A program made the position numbers and the translations under genes. Source: [Clostridium] aminophilum (GTDB lineage: Bacteria > Bacillota > Clostridia > Lachnospirales > Lachnospiraceae). From it: DNA of 64,000 nt. Location of the stretch: NCBI RefSeq assembly GCF_900101295.1, contig NZ_FOIL01000007.1, forward strand, positions 1 to 64,000, given 5' to 3'. The notes under the pieces were generated by a model that saw only the letters and a program-made list of their open reading frames with translations, made no database searches and had not been told where the DNA came from. This document shows positions 8,329-17,762 of this stretch, piece after piece. The stretch's first letter is position 1; the number at the start of each line of letters is the position of its first letter.

Positions 8329-8837
8329 ACTGAAATCCCTCACTTTGTTGTTCCTGAACAGGCTTCCGTCACGGATCAAAGCACTTCTCCATCGCCGAAC
8401 CCCCGATTCCATCTGTTGAAAATCGTTCCACATTCTGCAGGACGGTTTCGCGATCCAGCACGGAATTATTTTCCGGCAGCTTCGGGATCATGTACGGAAC
8501 TGTTCTGTGGGACGATTTCGCAATCAGATACTGAAATGTGAAATAAACGGAGAAAAATCAGTAAGATTTGTGATCAATTTGTGCTATCATGAAACCATGA
8601 CAGAGGTTATTCTGATGTCTTTCGGTCAAATGTTATGGTTTTGGATGACCGACGGGGTCAGTATATCAGAGCGGAATTTGATTTTCAACCGATTTTCAAC
8701 CATTTGTTTAACAAATGTATAACAGGTGACAAGACAGTACACGGAGCAGCGTACCGGATGAAACACATCGGTTCGCGAGAGAGGACGGTACTGCTGCCGC
8801 GGTACGGGAGTCATGCCGCAGAAAGGGACGGGACATC
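8329..8837. other. Divergent intergenic region with a possible gene remnant
   Basis: Minus-strand frame 8369-8491 (40 codons, stop 41 bases before the EIIC-like gene) reads like normal coding sequence but has no ribosome binding site; it may be a decayed gene end. The half next to the large plus-strand gene carries tandem and inverted repeats (8680-8717) and a likely promoter. Confidence 0.35.
8680..8723 (+). promoter_or_regulatory. Repeat-rich promoter region of the three-gene operon
   Basis: GATTTTCAACC occurs twice in tandem (8680-8690, 8691-8701). It is followed by a perfect palindrome CATTTGTT-T-AACAAATG (8701-8717) and TATAAC (8718-8723), a good -10. A weak -35 (TTTCAA, 8694-8699) would lie inside the second repeat. 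The palindrome would sit between -35 and -10, the classic place for a repressor operator. The start codon is 115 bases downstream. Confidence 0.5.
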
Positions 8838-11800
8838 ATGAGTTCAAAACAGATTAAGCTGGCGGTCGGTGAACTGACCGCGATACTGACCGGAAGAAAA
8901 TTCCTCAATCGCACGGGACTTACCGCCAAAAAGGTTCGCTCCCTGATCAGCGGAAACTATCTGGAGAGCTTTATTTCGGGTGTATGGCCGGTAAAGCGTC
9001 GCTTTACGTGTGTGGAAGTTCTCAATCTGTGTCTGCCGATTATGAATGAACTGGTGGAAGATGCATTTTCCCGTCAAAAGACCGAGAACAGCGGGAAATC
9101 GTCCTCACAGCCTGAGGTACGGGGGGCAGAGCTTACACCGGAAAAAGGATGGCTCTCCTTCATTTATCAGTATGTCTGCCATATTGTATACCCGGATGAT
9201 GAGTTTTCGGAGCAGAATGGGATATACCATGCCGCTGTGCTGTTTTATCTGACGGTTCTCCAGTTCTTTCTGGATGCGGAGCGGGAATCGCTTCCCTTCG
9301 ACCGGTTTGTGGATTTCGACTTTCTCACAGAAGATGAGGCAAGAGTCTGTGAATCCTATGAGGAGTATCGAACCTTCCGCAAGGAATGGCATGATCAGTT
9401 TATCTATGAAATGATGCGCATCAACATGGAGGCGACTTCCTTCAAGACCCTTGAGCACATCGCCGGTGTTCATTTTGTGGCGATGCACTGTGCGCGGGAT
9501 CTCAAAGCAGCCGGTGTTCCGGTGGATCTGACTCTTGTCAGCGGTGCGGCAGCAGGTCATGACCTGGGAAAATTCGGCTGCAAACCGGGCGAGGCTGTTC
9601 CCTACATGCATTATTATTACACAAATGTCTGGTTCAGCAAATTCCGCATGCCTTATATCGGCCACATTGCGGCCAACCACTCGACCTGGGATCTGGAGCC
9701 GGAGGCGCTTTCGGTGGAGGCGCTGCTTCTGATCTACGCGGATTTCCGTGTCAAGCAGCACCGGGAGGGCAATGAGACCGTCACCCACATTTCGACGCTG
9801 AAGGAAGCCTTCGACGTCATTTTGGCAAAGCTTCAGAATATGACGCCGGAGAAACTGGAGCGGTATCGGTTTGTCTATTCCAGACTGCATGATTTCGGTG
9901 AATACATGCAGTATCTTGGCGTGGATACGGATCTGGACGGGGACACTCCACTTCCGGAACGGATGCCCGAGATCACGCTCCGCAATGTGCAGGACACCAT
10001 CCGTTCACTGGTATTCATGGGGGTGGAACACAATATTGTTGTGATGCACCGGATGAGTGCGGAACGGCAGTTCGGTATCTTTCTGGAGTCGGCCAGAAGC
10101 ATTAAGAAATGGAAAAATCTACGCGTTTACCTGAGTATTTTCAATCAGTATACGGCGTATACCAATGACGAGCAGAAGAAACAGACACTGGCGTTCCTGT
10201 ATGAGCTGCTCATGCATCAGGAAGGAGAGATTCGCGCGGAAGCGGCGACCCTCATCGGGAAAATTCTGGCGCAGTTCAACTTCGGATACCGGAAGCGTTT
10301 CCCCAGCGGAATGGCGGACCTCAATACCATGCAGGCGGTTGCCCTGAGCCGGGAGTATTTCCTGAAAATTCTGGAACCGGATCTGAAACTGACTCATGTT
10401 CAGAAGTACCGGATACGCTATAACCTGAAGAATGTTCTGATCGGTATTCTGCAGAATGCGGTGGAGGAGGACCGGGAGATCCTGCTCGGAACATTTCTGG
10501 AACTGTTTAAGAATCCGGGAAAATGGAAGCCGGCGGCACAGTTTGTCATCCTGAATGCGGTGTTCGATCTTCCGCTTGCGGAGATGAGCCGGGAAGCACT
10601 CAATGACGTCGGTGTTTTTGCCGAGGAGGTTGCGGCGTCTCCGGATGTGGAGGCGTCCATCGCCGCGTGGAGAGCGGAGAAGGTGCTCACATCCTACACG
10701 GCGGATCTTCCGGTATGCACGAAAATCGCGGAGCGTGTGGAGACTTTTGATCCAAAGGGGAATATCACATTGACTTTCCTCAAATACCGCATCCTTCAGA
10801 ATCTCGGAAAGGATACGACGGAAGAAGAGAAGATCATCTGCGGACCGGATGTGATCTCGGACATCTTTCTGGATAATCTCAAGGCCGCGACGCCATGGAT
10901 TATCAAAGCAGTGAATATCAAGCTTCTGAAGCACTGCAGCATGCTGATTAAAAAAGAACATCACCTTCATATCGCCGCGCACCTGTCGAATCTGATCAAA
11001 GTCAGTGAGCACATGGTGATCCGGCGCGATGCGACGGATGCGCTGCTGGATCTGGTCCCGTTTCTGACGTCGGATGAGCGCAATGAGATTGCGGTGGAGC
11101 TGATGCGTGCACTGGAACTCGGCGATGCCCAGTATTCGCGACATCTTCCGAGATGTCTCGGCATGACGGCACTCTGGCTTCCGCCGGAGCAGATGGAAGA
11201 ACTGATTTCCTACCTCGGCCGGATTCTCTCGGCGGGGTCGGATTCGGTTGCATCCGGTGTTCTGGATACCATCGGCATCATTCTGGAGCATTATTCCGAA
11301 TACGGGATTCATTTCTCTGTGAGTGACGAGATGATGAAATCCGACAGACAGCGGCTTCTCGGCATGATCCTTCGCGGAATGGCGGCGTATCAGCCGATGA
11401 CGAAGCGGGAGGCAATGCTGGTCCTCGGCAATATTTTCGCCTCGAAGGATATGTCCGCCGATGACAAGTATGCGCTGTTTGAGATGGGATACCGGAAATT
11501 CCTGTATCTGCTCAATGAGGGGCAAATGTCTTCCATCGGTATGTTCTACCGGGCGTTTGCGGTATCGGCACTCTCGACCTATATCGTTCGGCTTCGCATG
11601 GAAAAGGGAGATGTCTCCATTCCGGAGCGGGAGAAAGTTGCATTTTTCCCGGGAACCTTTGATCCGTTCACCAAGTCACACAAAGAGATTGTGCGGGAGA
11701 TCCGGGACAAGGGATTTGAGCTTTATCTGGCGGTGGATGAGTTCTCGTGGTCCAAGAAAGCGCAGCCCCACATGGTGCGCCGCAAGATCCTGAATATGTC

Positions 11801-13742
11801 CGTTGCCGATGAGTTTCACGTCAATGTCTTTCCGCTGGATATTCCGATCAATATCGGGAATCCCGCAGACCTTAAGACCCTCAAGGGGATCTTTGCCGAC
11901 CGGAAAGTATACATGGTGGTCGGAAGTGATGTGGTCGGAAACGCGTCGTTCTACAAAAAAGATCCGGTGCCGGATTCGATCCACAGCATGAATCATCTGA
12001 TCTTCCGGAGAGTCGGCAATGACCGGCTGGATTCTCACCGGAACCGCGATATGCTGAAATGCATCACCGGTAAGATTTTTGAACTGGAGCTTCCGCCGGA
12101 ATTTGAGGATGTCAGTTCCACGGTCATTCGCGACAATGTCGATATGAACCGGGATATCAGCAATCTGATCGATCCCATGGCGCAGGGGTATATCTACAGC
12201 AGCGGCATGTATCTGCGCGAACCGGAGTATAAACCGCTGGTGTCCGGAAAGATACTGAGTTTCGAGAAGCTGGAGGAATTTACCGAAGACTGGAGCGCGG
12301 AATGCCGCAAAACCGTCTTCGCATATTATGAGAATAAGAATGAACTGATTGAGTCCATACGGAATTCCGGAGAACAGGTTTTGCTCTTGCGGAACCGGCT
12401 GAAAAATGACACTCTTGTCGGTCTGATCACGTACCGTATCATGCAGTCCGGCGACCTTCTGGATGTTCTGAAACATGTGGCGCTGGCCGATCAGGTCCGC
12501 CGGAGAACCACCGGATCGATTCTTCTGATCAGCGGAATCTATTCCTGCCATGACGATCATATCCGTGATCCGGAGCAGCTGCTTCTGAGTGAAGTGATTG
12601 TGAATTCCTTCCGATACGGCTGCACCTTCGGAATGTTCCTTCCGGAGCTGATGAAGCCGTCGACGGCCGCACTGGATGCGGTAAAGAGGCAGGGGTTCGT
12701 GCCGCAGGAAAAACTTCACGGCGGAGTACAGATGTGGCTTGTGGATATGCATGAGCCACTGGTCATTCTCCGGAACCTGGGAACCACCATCAAGGCGCCG
12801 ATGAATGACGACCGCCACGTTCTGCGGATTCTGGACAAGACCCATCACGATCTGCAGATGTCGATGACGGGACTCTATCCGGGACAGCTTGTCCTTTCCC
12901 TCAGTTCTGCGGCCATCTATCCGCGGCTGGTGGAAAAAGTGACGAAGCTGAACGGTGTGCCGAATGTTCAGCTTGTGCCCAGACAGCTTGGTCCGTGTAT
13001 GTGTGTTCCCTACGGAAAGATTCTGCGCGACAGAATCATCCCGAATACGGTGACGAAGACGCTTCACACCGATAAGGTGTTTTCACCGGACCTGAAAGAG
13101 AGCTGGATTGAGGCATTCCCGAACTATACGCCGCTGGAAAAACAGATCCGCATGATTCATTCCTTTGACCGGCCGGTCATTCTGGTGGATGACATCATGA
13201 ACAGTGCCGGCCGCTTTGAAGCGCTGGAACCGATGCTGCGGAAGGAGAACGTGAAGATCCGTCAGGTTGTTCTCGGGGTTCTGACCGGACTCGGAAAGGA
13301 TACACTGACACAGAAGAATGTTGATGTCGACAGTGTCTACTATATTCCGAACATCCGGCACTGGTATGTGGAGTCCTCGCTCTACCCGTTTATCGGCGGT
13401 GATACCGTAAAGAGGGAAATGGCCAAGGTGGCCGGACTTTCACCGTCCATCAATCAGATTTTTCCGTATATGAATCCGCGTCTTCCGGGGGCGGAGCGGG
13501 ATGCGATGTTCGAGTTTTCCGCCACCTGCATCCGGAATGCAAGGGATCTCTTCCTGGTTCTGGAGGAGACGTATCGCGCGCATTTCGGCCGGAATCTCAC
13601 GTTGGAGAGACTGTCGGAGGCGGTCATTGCACCGCTTTGCCCAGACCATGGCGAATGTATGGGATACGATCCGACACTTCCGGCCAGCGTCTATCTGGAC
13701 AATGATCTTCAGATGCTGACCCGGGAACAGTACACGCGATGA
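8838..13742 (+). CDS. Giant multidomain protein: HD domain, helical repeats, NadD-like nucleotidyltransferase, phosphoribosyltransferase-like domain
   Basis: A 1634-residue cytoplasmic protein without signal or membrane segments. Residues about 200-310 hold an HD-type metal site: GVHFVAMH, then GHDLGK near 241 and a later Asp in LLIYADFRVKQ. Residues about 350-920 look like HEAT-type helical repeats. Residues about 932-1125 resemble NadD: AFFPGTFDPFTKSH near 933, VGSDVVGNASFYKKD, and SSTVIRDN...GYIYSSGMY like the NadD ISSTxIR end. The usual HxGH motif reads TKSH. Residues 1140-1310 are weakly like a GNAT fold. Residues about 1340-1500 have the PRPP-binding motif VILVDDIMNSAGR near 1447. The combination suggests nucleotide or NAD-type chemistry; the actual reaction is unknown. 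Confidence 0.8.
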   Translation: MSSKQIKLAVGELTAILTGRKFLNRTGLTAKKVRSLISGNYLESFISGVWPVKRRFTCVEVLNLCLPIMNELVEDAFSRQKTENSGKSSSQPEVRGAELTPEKGWLSFIYQYVCHIVYPDDEFSEQNGIYHAAVLFYLTVLQFFLDAERESLPFDRFVDFDFLTEDEARVCESYEEYRTFRKEWHDQFIYEMMRINMEATSFKTLEHIAGVHFVAMHCARDLKAAGVPVDLTLVSGAAAGHDLGKFGCKPGEAVPYMHYYYTNVWFSKFRMPYIGHIAANHSTWDLEPEALSVEALLLIYADFRVKQHREGNETVTHISTLKEAFDVILAKLQNMTPEKLERYRFVYSRLHDFGEYMQYLGVDTDLDGDTPLPERMPEITLRNVQDTIRSLVFMGVEHNIVVMHRMSAERQFGIFLESARSIKKWKNLRVYLSIFNQYTAYTNDEQKKQTLAFLYELLMHQEGEIRAEAATLIGKILAQFNFGYRKRFPSGMADLNTMQAVALSREYFLKILEPDLKLTHVQKYRIRYNLKNVLIGILQNAVEEDREILLGTFLELFKNPGKWKPAAQFVILNAVFDLPLAEMSREALNDVGVFAEEVAASPDVEASIAAWRAEKVLTSYTADLPVCTKIAERVETFDPKGNITLTFLKYRILQNLGKDTTEEEKIICGPDVISDIFLDNLKAATPWIIKAVNIKLLKHCSMLIKKEHHLHIAAHLSNLIKVSEHMVIRRDATDALLDLVPFLTSDERNEIAVELMRALELGDAQYSRHLPRCLGMTALWLPPEQMEELISYLGRILSAGSDSVASGVLDTIGIILEHYSEYGIHFSVSDEMMKSDRQRLLGMILRGMAAYQPMTKREAMLVLGNIFASKDMSADDKYALFEMGYRKFLYLLNEGQMSSIGMFYRAFAVSALSTYIVRLRMEKGDVSIPEREKVAFFPGTFDPFTKSHKEIVREIRDKGFELYLAVDEFSWSKKAQPHMVRRKILNMSVADEFHVNVFPLDIPINIGNPADLKTLKGIFADRKVYMVVGSDVVGNASFYKKDPVPDSIHSMNHLIFRRVGNDRLDSHRNRDMLKCITGKIFELELPPEFEDVSSTVIRDNVDMNRDISNLIDPMAQGYIYSSGMYLREPEYKPLVSGKILSFEKLEEFTEDWSAECRKTVFAYYENKNELIESIRNSGEQVLLLRNRLKNDTLVGLITYRIMQSGDLLDVLKHVALADQVRRRTTGSILLISGIYSCHDDHIRDPEQLLLSEVIVNSFRYGCTFGMFLPELMKPSTAALDAVKRQGFVPQEKLHGGVQMWLVDMHEPLVILRNLGTTIKAPMNDDRHVLRILDKTHHDLQMSMTGLYPGQLVLSLSSAAIYPRLVEKVTKLNGVPNVQLVPRQLGPCMCVPYGKILRDRIIPNTVTKTLHTDKVFSPDLKESWIEAFPNYTPLEKQIRMIHSFDRPVILVDDIMNSAGRFEALEPMLRKENVKIRQVVLGVLTGLGKDTLTQKNVDVDSVYYIPNIRHWYVESSLYPFIGGDTVKREMAKVAGLSPSINQIFPYMNPRLPGAERDAMFEFSATCIRNARDLFLVLEETYRAHFGRNLTLERLSEAVIAPLCPDHGECMGYDPTLPASVYLDNDLQMLTREQYTR

Positions 13743-13812
13743 CGGAAGAAGAAAAAAGGCTGCGGAACAGCAGTTCCGGAATCATGGAAAACACAATCGG
13801 AGGAGACAAACG

Positions 13813-15102
13813 ATGTTTTATTACAGGATTAAGGGCTTCATCTGCTGCGCATGGGAGAGTGATCTCCCCTACGCGGCGGCAGACGACAAGGAGAGAGCGG
13901 AAGTCAGCAAGTTTCTGTTCCGGAGGGATCCCGCAAAAAGCCGTGCGGTATTTTTGGTAAATCATCCCGCCCTGCTCTATCAGACCGCGGAATCGGCGGA
14001 ATGGCTTTCCCTCGGCCGGCTGACAAAAGCCGCAGACCGCGGGATTTCCCCGGAGAGTCCTGCCGAGCAGGGAATCCCCGATCCGGAAGTGATGGCCGCC
14101 ATCGAGGCAGGGCGTCTTGGCGCGGTCAATATAGCACATCCCCGGTTCCCGGAGATCATGGATGAACATCTTCCACTCGGCGAGATGACTAAAAAAACCG
14201 TGCATATTCTGGCGATCGGTGATGTCGGAAGCAATGTTCTGACCGGGCTTCATCTGCTCGGCGGAGACTGCATCCGCCGGATCGGGATCTGCGACATTTC
14301 CGATAAGGTCACCGCAAGATGGGAGTTTGAGGAGAACCAGATTGCCTATCCATGGGATTATGATGCACTTCCGGAAGTCTATGTCGTGGACAGAGAACAT
14401 CTCTTTGACTGTGATGTGTTCGTCTTTGTGGCAAGCGCCGGCATTCCGCCGGTCGGTTCGGGGATCAAGGATGTCCGGATGTATCAGTTTGAAAAGAATT
14501 CCAGGATCATCGCCGAGTATGCGAAGATTGCAAGAAACGCGAACTTCAGGGGACTGTTCTGTGAGGTGGCGGATCCGGTTGATCCGCTCTGCAAGGCGGC
14601 GTATCTTGCGAGCAATACCGACGAAAACGGAAATTTTGACGGAAAGGGCCTTGTTCCCGAGCAGATTCAGGGATACGGTCTCGGTGTCATGAACGCGAGA
14701 GCCGCATATTACGCGAAGAAAGATGAGCGGTTCCGCAGTTTTCTTTCCGAGGGAAGAACCTTCGGACCCCACGGACAGGAACTTGTCGTCGCCAATTCCA
14801 TCGAGCACTATGATGACGGGCTCTCAAAGGAACTGACAAAACTGACCGTGACCGCCAATCTCAGAATGCGGGAGATCGGATTCAAACCCTTTGTGGCGCC
14901 GGCCTATTCCTCGGGTGCGCTCTCCATTCTACTGACGATTCGGGGAGAATGGCACTGCAGTTCCGTCTTTCTCGGCGGAATCTACATGGGCGTTAAGAAC
15001 CGTTACACCATAAACGGACAGGAGACCGAGATCTTAAAAATGCCGGAAGAACTGTTTGAACGCATTCGGGATGCGGAAAAAGCGCTTCATGCGATCAATT
15101 AA
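13813..15102 (+). CDS. Lactate/malate dehydrogenase-like NAD-binding protein
   Basis: A 429-residue protein preceded by a GGAGGAGAC site. After a unique N-terminal extension of about 125 residues comes a Rossmann core with HILAIGDVGSNV near 130-141 and CDISDK at the end of the second strand. ADPVDPLCKA stands where LDH/MDH proteins have NPVD, and FGPHGQELVV matches the GxHG segment with the catalytic His. These are family marks of LDH/MDH enzymes, which oxidise 2-hydroxyacids with NAD. The overall divergence and extension mean the substrate cannot be told. It is the second gene of the operon, 70 bases after the giant protein. Confidence 0.72.
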   Translation: MFYYRIKGFICCAWESDLPYAAADDKERAEVSKFLFRRDPAKSRAVFLVNHPALLYQTAESAEWLSLGRLTKAADRGISPESPAEQGIPDPEVMAAIEAGRLGAVNIAHPRFPEIMDEHLPLGEMTKKTVHILAIGDVGSNVLTGLHLLGGDCIRRIGICDISDKVTARWEFEENQIAYPWDYDALPEVYVVDREHLFDCDVFVFVASAGIPPVGSGIKDVRMYQFEKNSRIIAEYAKIARNANFRGLFCEVADPVDPLCKAAYLASNTDENGNFDGKGLVPEQIQGYGLGVMNARAAYYAKKDERFRSFLSEGRTFGPHGQELVVANSIEHYDDGLSKELTKLTVTANLRMREIGFKPFVAPAYSSGALSILLTIRGEWHCSSVFLGGIYMGVKNRYTINGQETEILKMPEELFERIRDAEKALHAIN

Positions 15103-15108
15103 CGGAAT

Positions 15109-15134
15109 ATCATCGGAATAAATCATCGGAATAA
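15109..15134 (+). repeat. Tandem 13-bp repeat
   Basis: ATCATCGGAATAA occurs twice without a gap, just after the stop of the dehydrogenase-like gene. It looks like a local duplication in the spacer of the operon; no function is evident. Confidence 0.75.
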
Positions 15135-15194
15135 AGTAAAAGAGAGACCAACGCAGTCGGAAGGAACCGGAGTGAATTACAGGGAGGTGACAGC

Positions 15195-16358
15195 ATGGAA
15201 CAGACAGGAACGATAGAAAACGGCAGTCTTCTTATGGTCATACCCTGGGATTCAGAGAGCGATTCGGGATCGGAACGGCTTGATTTGGTGCTGAAGTTTG
15301 TAGAAACGGTGGAGGTTATGCCGCGGAATATCCGGCTCCACCGCGTTCATACGGCGGAGGAATTCCAAAGTTTTCTTCAGGAGCAGAAGCCGGCCTCCGA
15401 TCCGAAGTCGCTCCGGCCGGTACTCTTTGCCGTTCGTCTGGGAAATGACGGCGTAAACATCGAATATGCGAGGATTCTGCGGCTTCTCCGCAGGGAACCG
15501 CATCTTTTGGAGGGATATATCGGCGGCGTGATTACGGATGCCGACTCCGAACTTTACACAAAATCGACCGCGACGGAACTGGTCCTTGCGGCCAATCAGT
15601 CCGGGTGTGCCTTCGTCGGCAAACCTCTTGTGGAGGGCACCGGCTCCCTGGACAATTTCCGCGTTGCGGCGAAAAACCTTGGAACCGCGGATTATCTGGA
15701 AGCATACCGCGTATCGGCGAGAAGACTTCTGCAGTCGATTCTGGATTTCCGCGGATATGCGGTTCCGGAGCCGTCGCTCTTATGCCTTCATGCTTCCAGC
15801 CATAAGACGTCCAACACCTTTTCTCTCTGGAGGGATGTCCGGGATCGCCTGACGCATACCACCTGTTCCGAGATCGGACTGCGAAACGGAACCTTGTACG
15901 ACTGTTCGGGATGTCCTTATCAGATGTGTCTGCATTACGGGGAGAAAGACAGCTGCTTTTACGGCGGAGTGATGGTGGAAAACGTTTATCCGGCGATCCG
16001 TGAGTCCAATGCCATTCTGATGGTATGTCCGAATTACAATGACGCGCTCTCGGCGAACCTGACCGGTTTCATCAACCGGCTGACGGCGCTCTACCGGAAA
16101 CGGCAGTTTTATGACAAGGCGCTGTTTGCCATCATTGTGTCCGGATATTCCGGCGGAGACAATATCGCAAGGCAGCTCATCGCTGCGCTGAATATGAATA
16201 AGAATTTTTATCTGCCGGCTCACTTCTGCATCATGGAAACGGCAAATGACCCCGGAACCGCCGAGAAGCTTCCGGGAATACGGAACCGGGTGGAAGAATT
16301 TGCTGCCCGGATCGAGAAGACTCTGGTATCCGAGTCCCGGCATTCCGATTCCGGGTGA
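15195..16358 (+). CDS. FMN-reductase/iron-sulfur-flavoprotein-like protein with an extra N-terminal module
   Basis: A 387-residue protein with an excellent GGGAGGTGA site before ATG 15195. Residues 195-375 follow the flavodoxin-like fold of NADPH-dependent FMN reductases: a first strand LLCLHASSHKTSNT, a Cys-rich segment CSGCPYQMC with a further Cys 9 residues on, and VCPNYNDALSANLTGFINRL in the typical flavin region. Iron-sulfur flavoproteins of this family carry a compact Cys cluster at this place, so an Fe-S site is possible. Residues 1-190 form a separate module I do not recognise. It is the third gene of the operon and suggests redox chemistry coupled to the dehydrogenase-like protein. 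Confidence 0.68.
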   Translation: MEQTGTIENGSLLMVIPWDSESDSGSERLDLVLKFVETVEVMPRNIRLHRVHTAEEFQSFLQEQKPASDPKSLRPVLFAVRLGNDGVNIEYARILRLLRREPHLLEGYIGGVITDADSELYTKSTATELVLAANQSGCAFVGKPLVEGTGSLDNFRVAAKNLGTADYLEAYRVSARRLLQSILDFRGYAVPEPSLLCLHASSHKTSNTFSLWRDVRDRLTHTTCSEIGLRNGTLYDCSGCPYQMCLHYGEKDSCFYGGVMVENVYPAIRESNAILMVCPNYNDALSANLTGFINRLTALYRKRQFYDKALFAIIVSGYSGGDNIARQLIAALNMNKNFYLPAHFCIMETANDPGTAEKLPGIRNRVEEFAARIEKTLVSESRHSDSG

Positions 16359-16366
16359 TCGGTGCG

Positions 16367-17428
16367 TCAGTCGTCTTCGCGGCGAAGCCTGACTTTATTT
16401 CTGGCACTGCGCCTGCGCTCGTCTTCGAGTGCGGCGTAGTGTTTTTTTGTGGTATTGACATCGGCGTGGCCCAGTACATCCGCGACAAGGTAAATGTCTC
16501 CGGTCTCCCGGTAAAGATTTGTTCCGTAGGTGGAGCGGAGCTTGTGCGGAGTGATTTTTTTCAGCGGGGTCACGATCCGCGCATATTTTTTGACCATATT
16601 CTCCACGGAGCGGACATTGATCCGTTTGTTCTGGAGCGAGAGAAAGAGCGCGTTTTCATGGCCCGGTTCCGGCGTGATACCTGCCCGCTCATCCATATAA
16701 TCCCGGAGCGCGTCTTCCACCTCCATGCCGAAATAGATGATGACTTCCTTGCCTCCTTTGCGGTGAATCCGGATACCTCCGTTATGGAAATCCACGTCGT
16801 CGAGGTTGATGCCGACACATTCGGAAACTCGGATTCCGGTTCCCAGCATGAGGGTCATCATCGCCAGATCACGGATTTTGGTCTTTTCGTGGAAAAGTTT
16901 CTGGCGTTCGGTCATATGTTCGCCGCACTCCACCTCATCCAGAAAACGGGCCACCTCGTCAACCTCCAGACGGATGATCTCCTTTTCGTGAATTTTTGGA
17001 AGCTGTACAAGTTCGGCCGGGTTTGTCCGGATGGACTCCCGGCGGTAGAAGAAGTTGTAGAAGCTTTTTAAGGAAGATACCTTCCGCATGATGCCGCGCT
17101 CGGTGTTGGTCACATCCTCCCGGGAACCGGTGCTGTAACATTTTAAATATTCCATGTATTCTTCCAGATCCGGAAGGGTAATCTCGTCCAGAACGGAGAT
17201 CGGAAGGTCCCGGAGCGCTTTTTTGGCAATGACCGGGTTTTCTTTCTGAAGATATTCAAAAAAGGTTTTCAGATCGTAGCCATAGGCAAGACGCGTTCTT
17301 GCAGAGGTCCGTGGCTCGATGCCGTGGAAGAAGTCGGTGCAGAACGGCGGAAGATCCCGTATTACCTCGCGGAGACGTTTGGTATTCTCGATGTTTTCCT
17401 GATCATGATATGTGAGCGACTTTGCCAT
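16367..17428 (-). CDS. Tyrosine recombinase (XerC/XerD-like)
   Basis: The start is ATG 17428 behind AAAGGAAAGG; an earlier ATG at 17455 is less well placed. The 353-residue protein has an N-terminal SAM-like DNA-binding domain and the full catalytic set: Arg in TGIRVSE, Lys in HRKGGK, His and Arg in HKLRSTYG, His in LGHADVNTT and the nucleophile Tyr in HYAAL. Such enzymes resolve chromosome dimers or move elements. No attachment site, excisionase or phage gene is next to it, so a housekeeping Xer-type role is more likely. It converges on the preceding operon with only 8 bases between stops. Confidence 0.88.
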   Translation of the reverse strand: MAKSLTYHDQENIENTKRLREVIRDLPPFCTDFFHGIEPRTSARTRLAYGYDLKTFFEYLQKENPVIAKKALRDLPISVLDEITLPDLEEYMEYLKCYSTGSREDVTNTERGIMRKVSSLKSFYNFFYRRESIRTNPAELVQLPKIHEKEIIRLEVDEVARFLDEVECGEHMTERQKLFHEKTKIRDLAMMTLMLGTGIRVSECVGINLDDVDFHNGGIRIHRKGGKEVIIYFGMEVEDALRDYMDERAGITPEPGHENALFLSLQNKRINVRSVENMVKKYARIVTPLKKITPHKLRSTYGTNLYRETGDIYLVADVLGHADVNTTKKHYAALEDERRRSARNKVRLRREDD

Positions 17429-17762
17429 AGCCGTAACCTTTCCTTTCTGCTGCATTATTGCTTCTCTATTGTAATCGTTCCTCCGGAAAACGTACAGCGG
17501 TGATTTTGGTGCAGCATCTTCCGGGAGCCGGATGACAAAAAATCACCATTGTTGTCATTGATTCTTTTTATAACTGCTATTACCGGTTGCAAATAATGCA
17601 CAATTTACGCGGTTCAGAATATTATGATGTTGTTAAAAATAACAGGACACGTTTGAACTTGCCATACAAAAGGGGTATGATAGAGCCTGCATGGTATTGT
17701 ATGAATTTTAGTACATTCCGTGCCGAACAAGGAAATACATCAGGAAGAGAGGTAGTGAAAAC
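17429..17762. other. Divergent region between recombinase and ATP synthase operon
   Basis: No gene is supported. It carries an inverted repeat GGTGATTTT/AAAATCACC (17499-17507 with 17539-17547), possibly in the recombinase leader, and a strong promoter for the atp operon (17653-17681). Confidence 0.55.
17653..17681 (+). promoter_or_regulatory. Sigma-A promoter of the ATP synthase operon
   Basis: TTGAAC (17653-17658), a 17-base spacer and TATGAT (17676-17681) match the vegetative consensus well. The leader to atpB would be about 75 bases. Confidence 0.75.

Noticed and set aside
10119-13067. Long antisense frames (minus 10119-11525 and 11676-13067) opposite the giant protein
   Set aside because: They lie fully inside a well-supported gene, have no ribosome binding site and read as His/Arg-rich sequence typical of the complement of GC-biased codons.
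13624-14808. 394-codon minus-strand frame overlapping the giant gene end and the dehydrogenase-like gene
   Set aside because: Covers two real genes and their spacer; no family pattern.
16367-17428. Recombinase as part of an integrated element
   Set aside because: No attachment repeats, excisionase, phage or conjugation genes nearby; flanked by the core atp operon.
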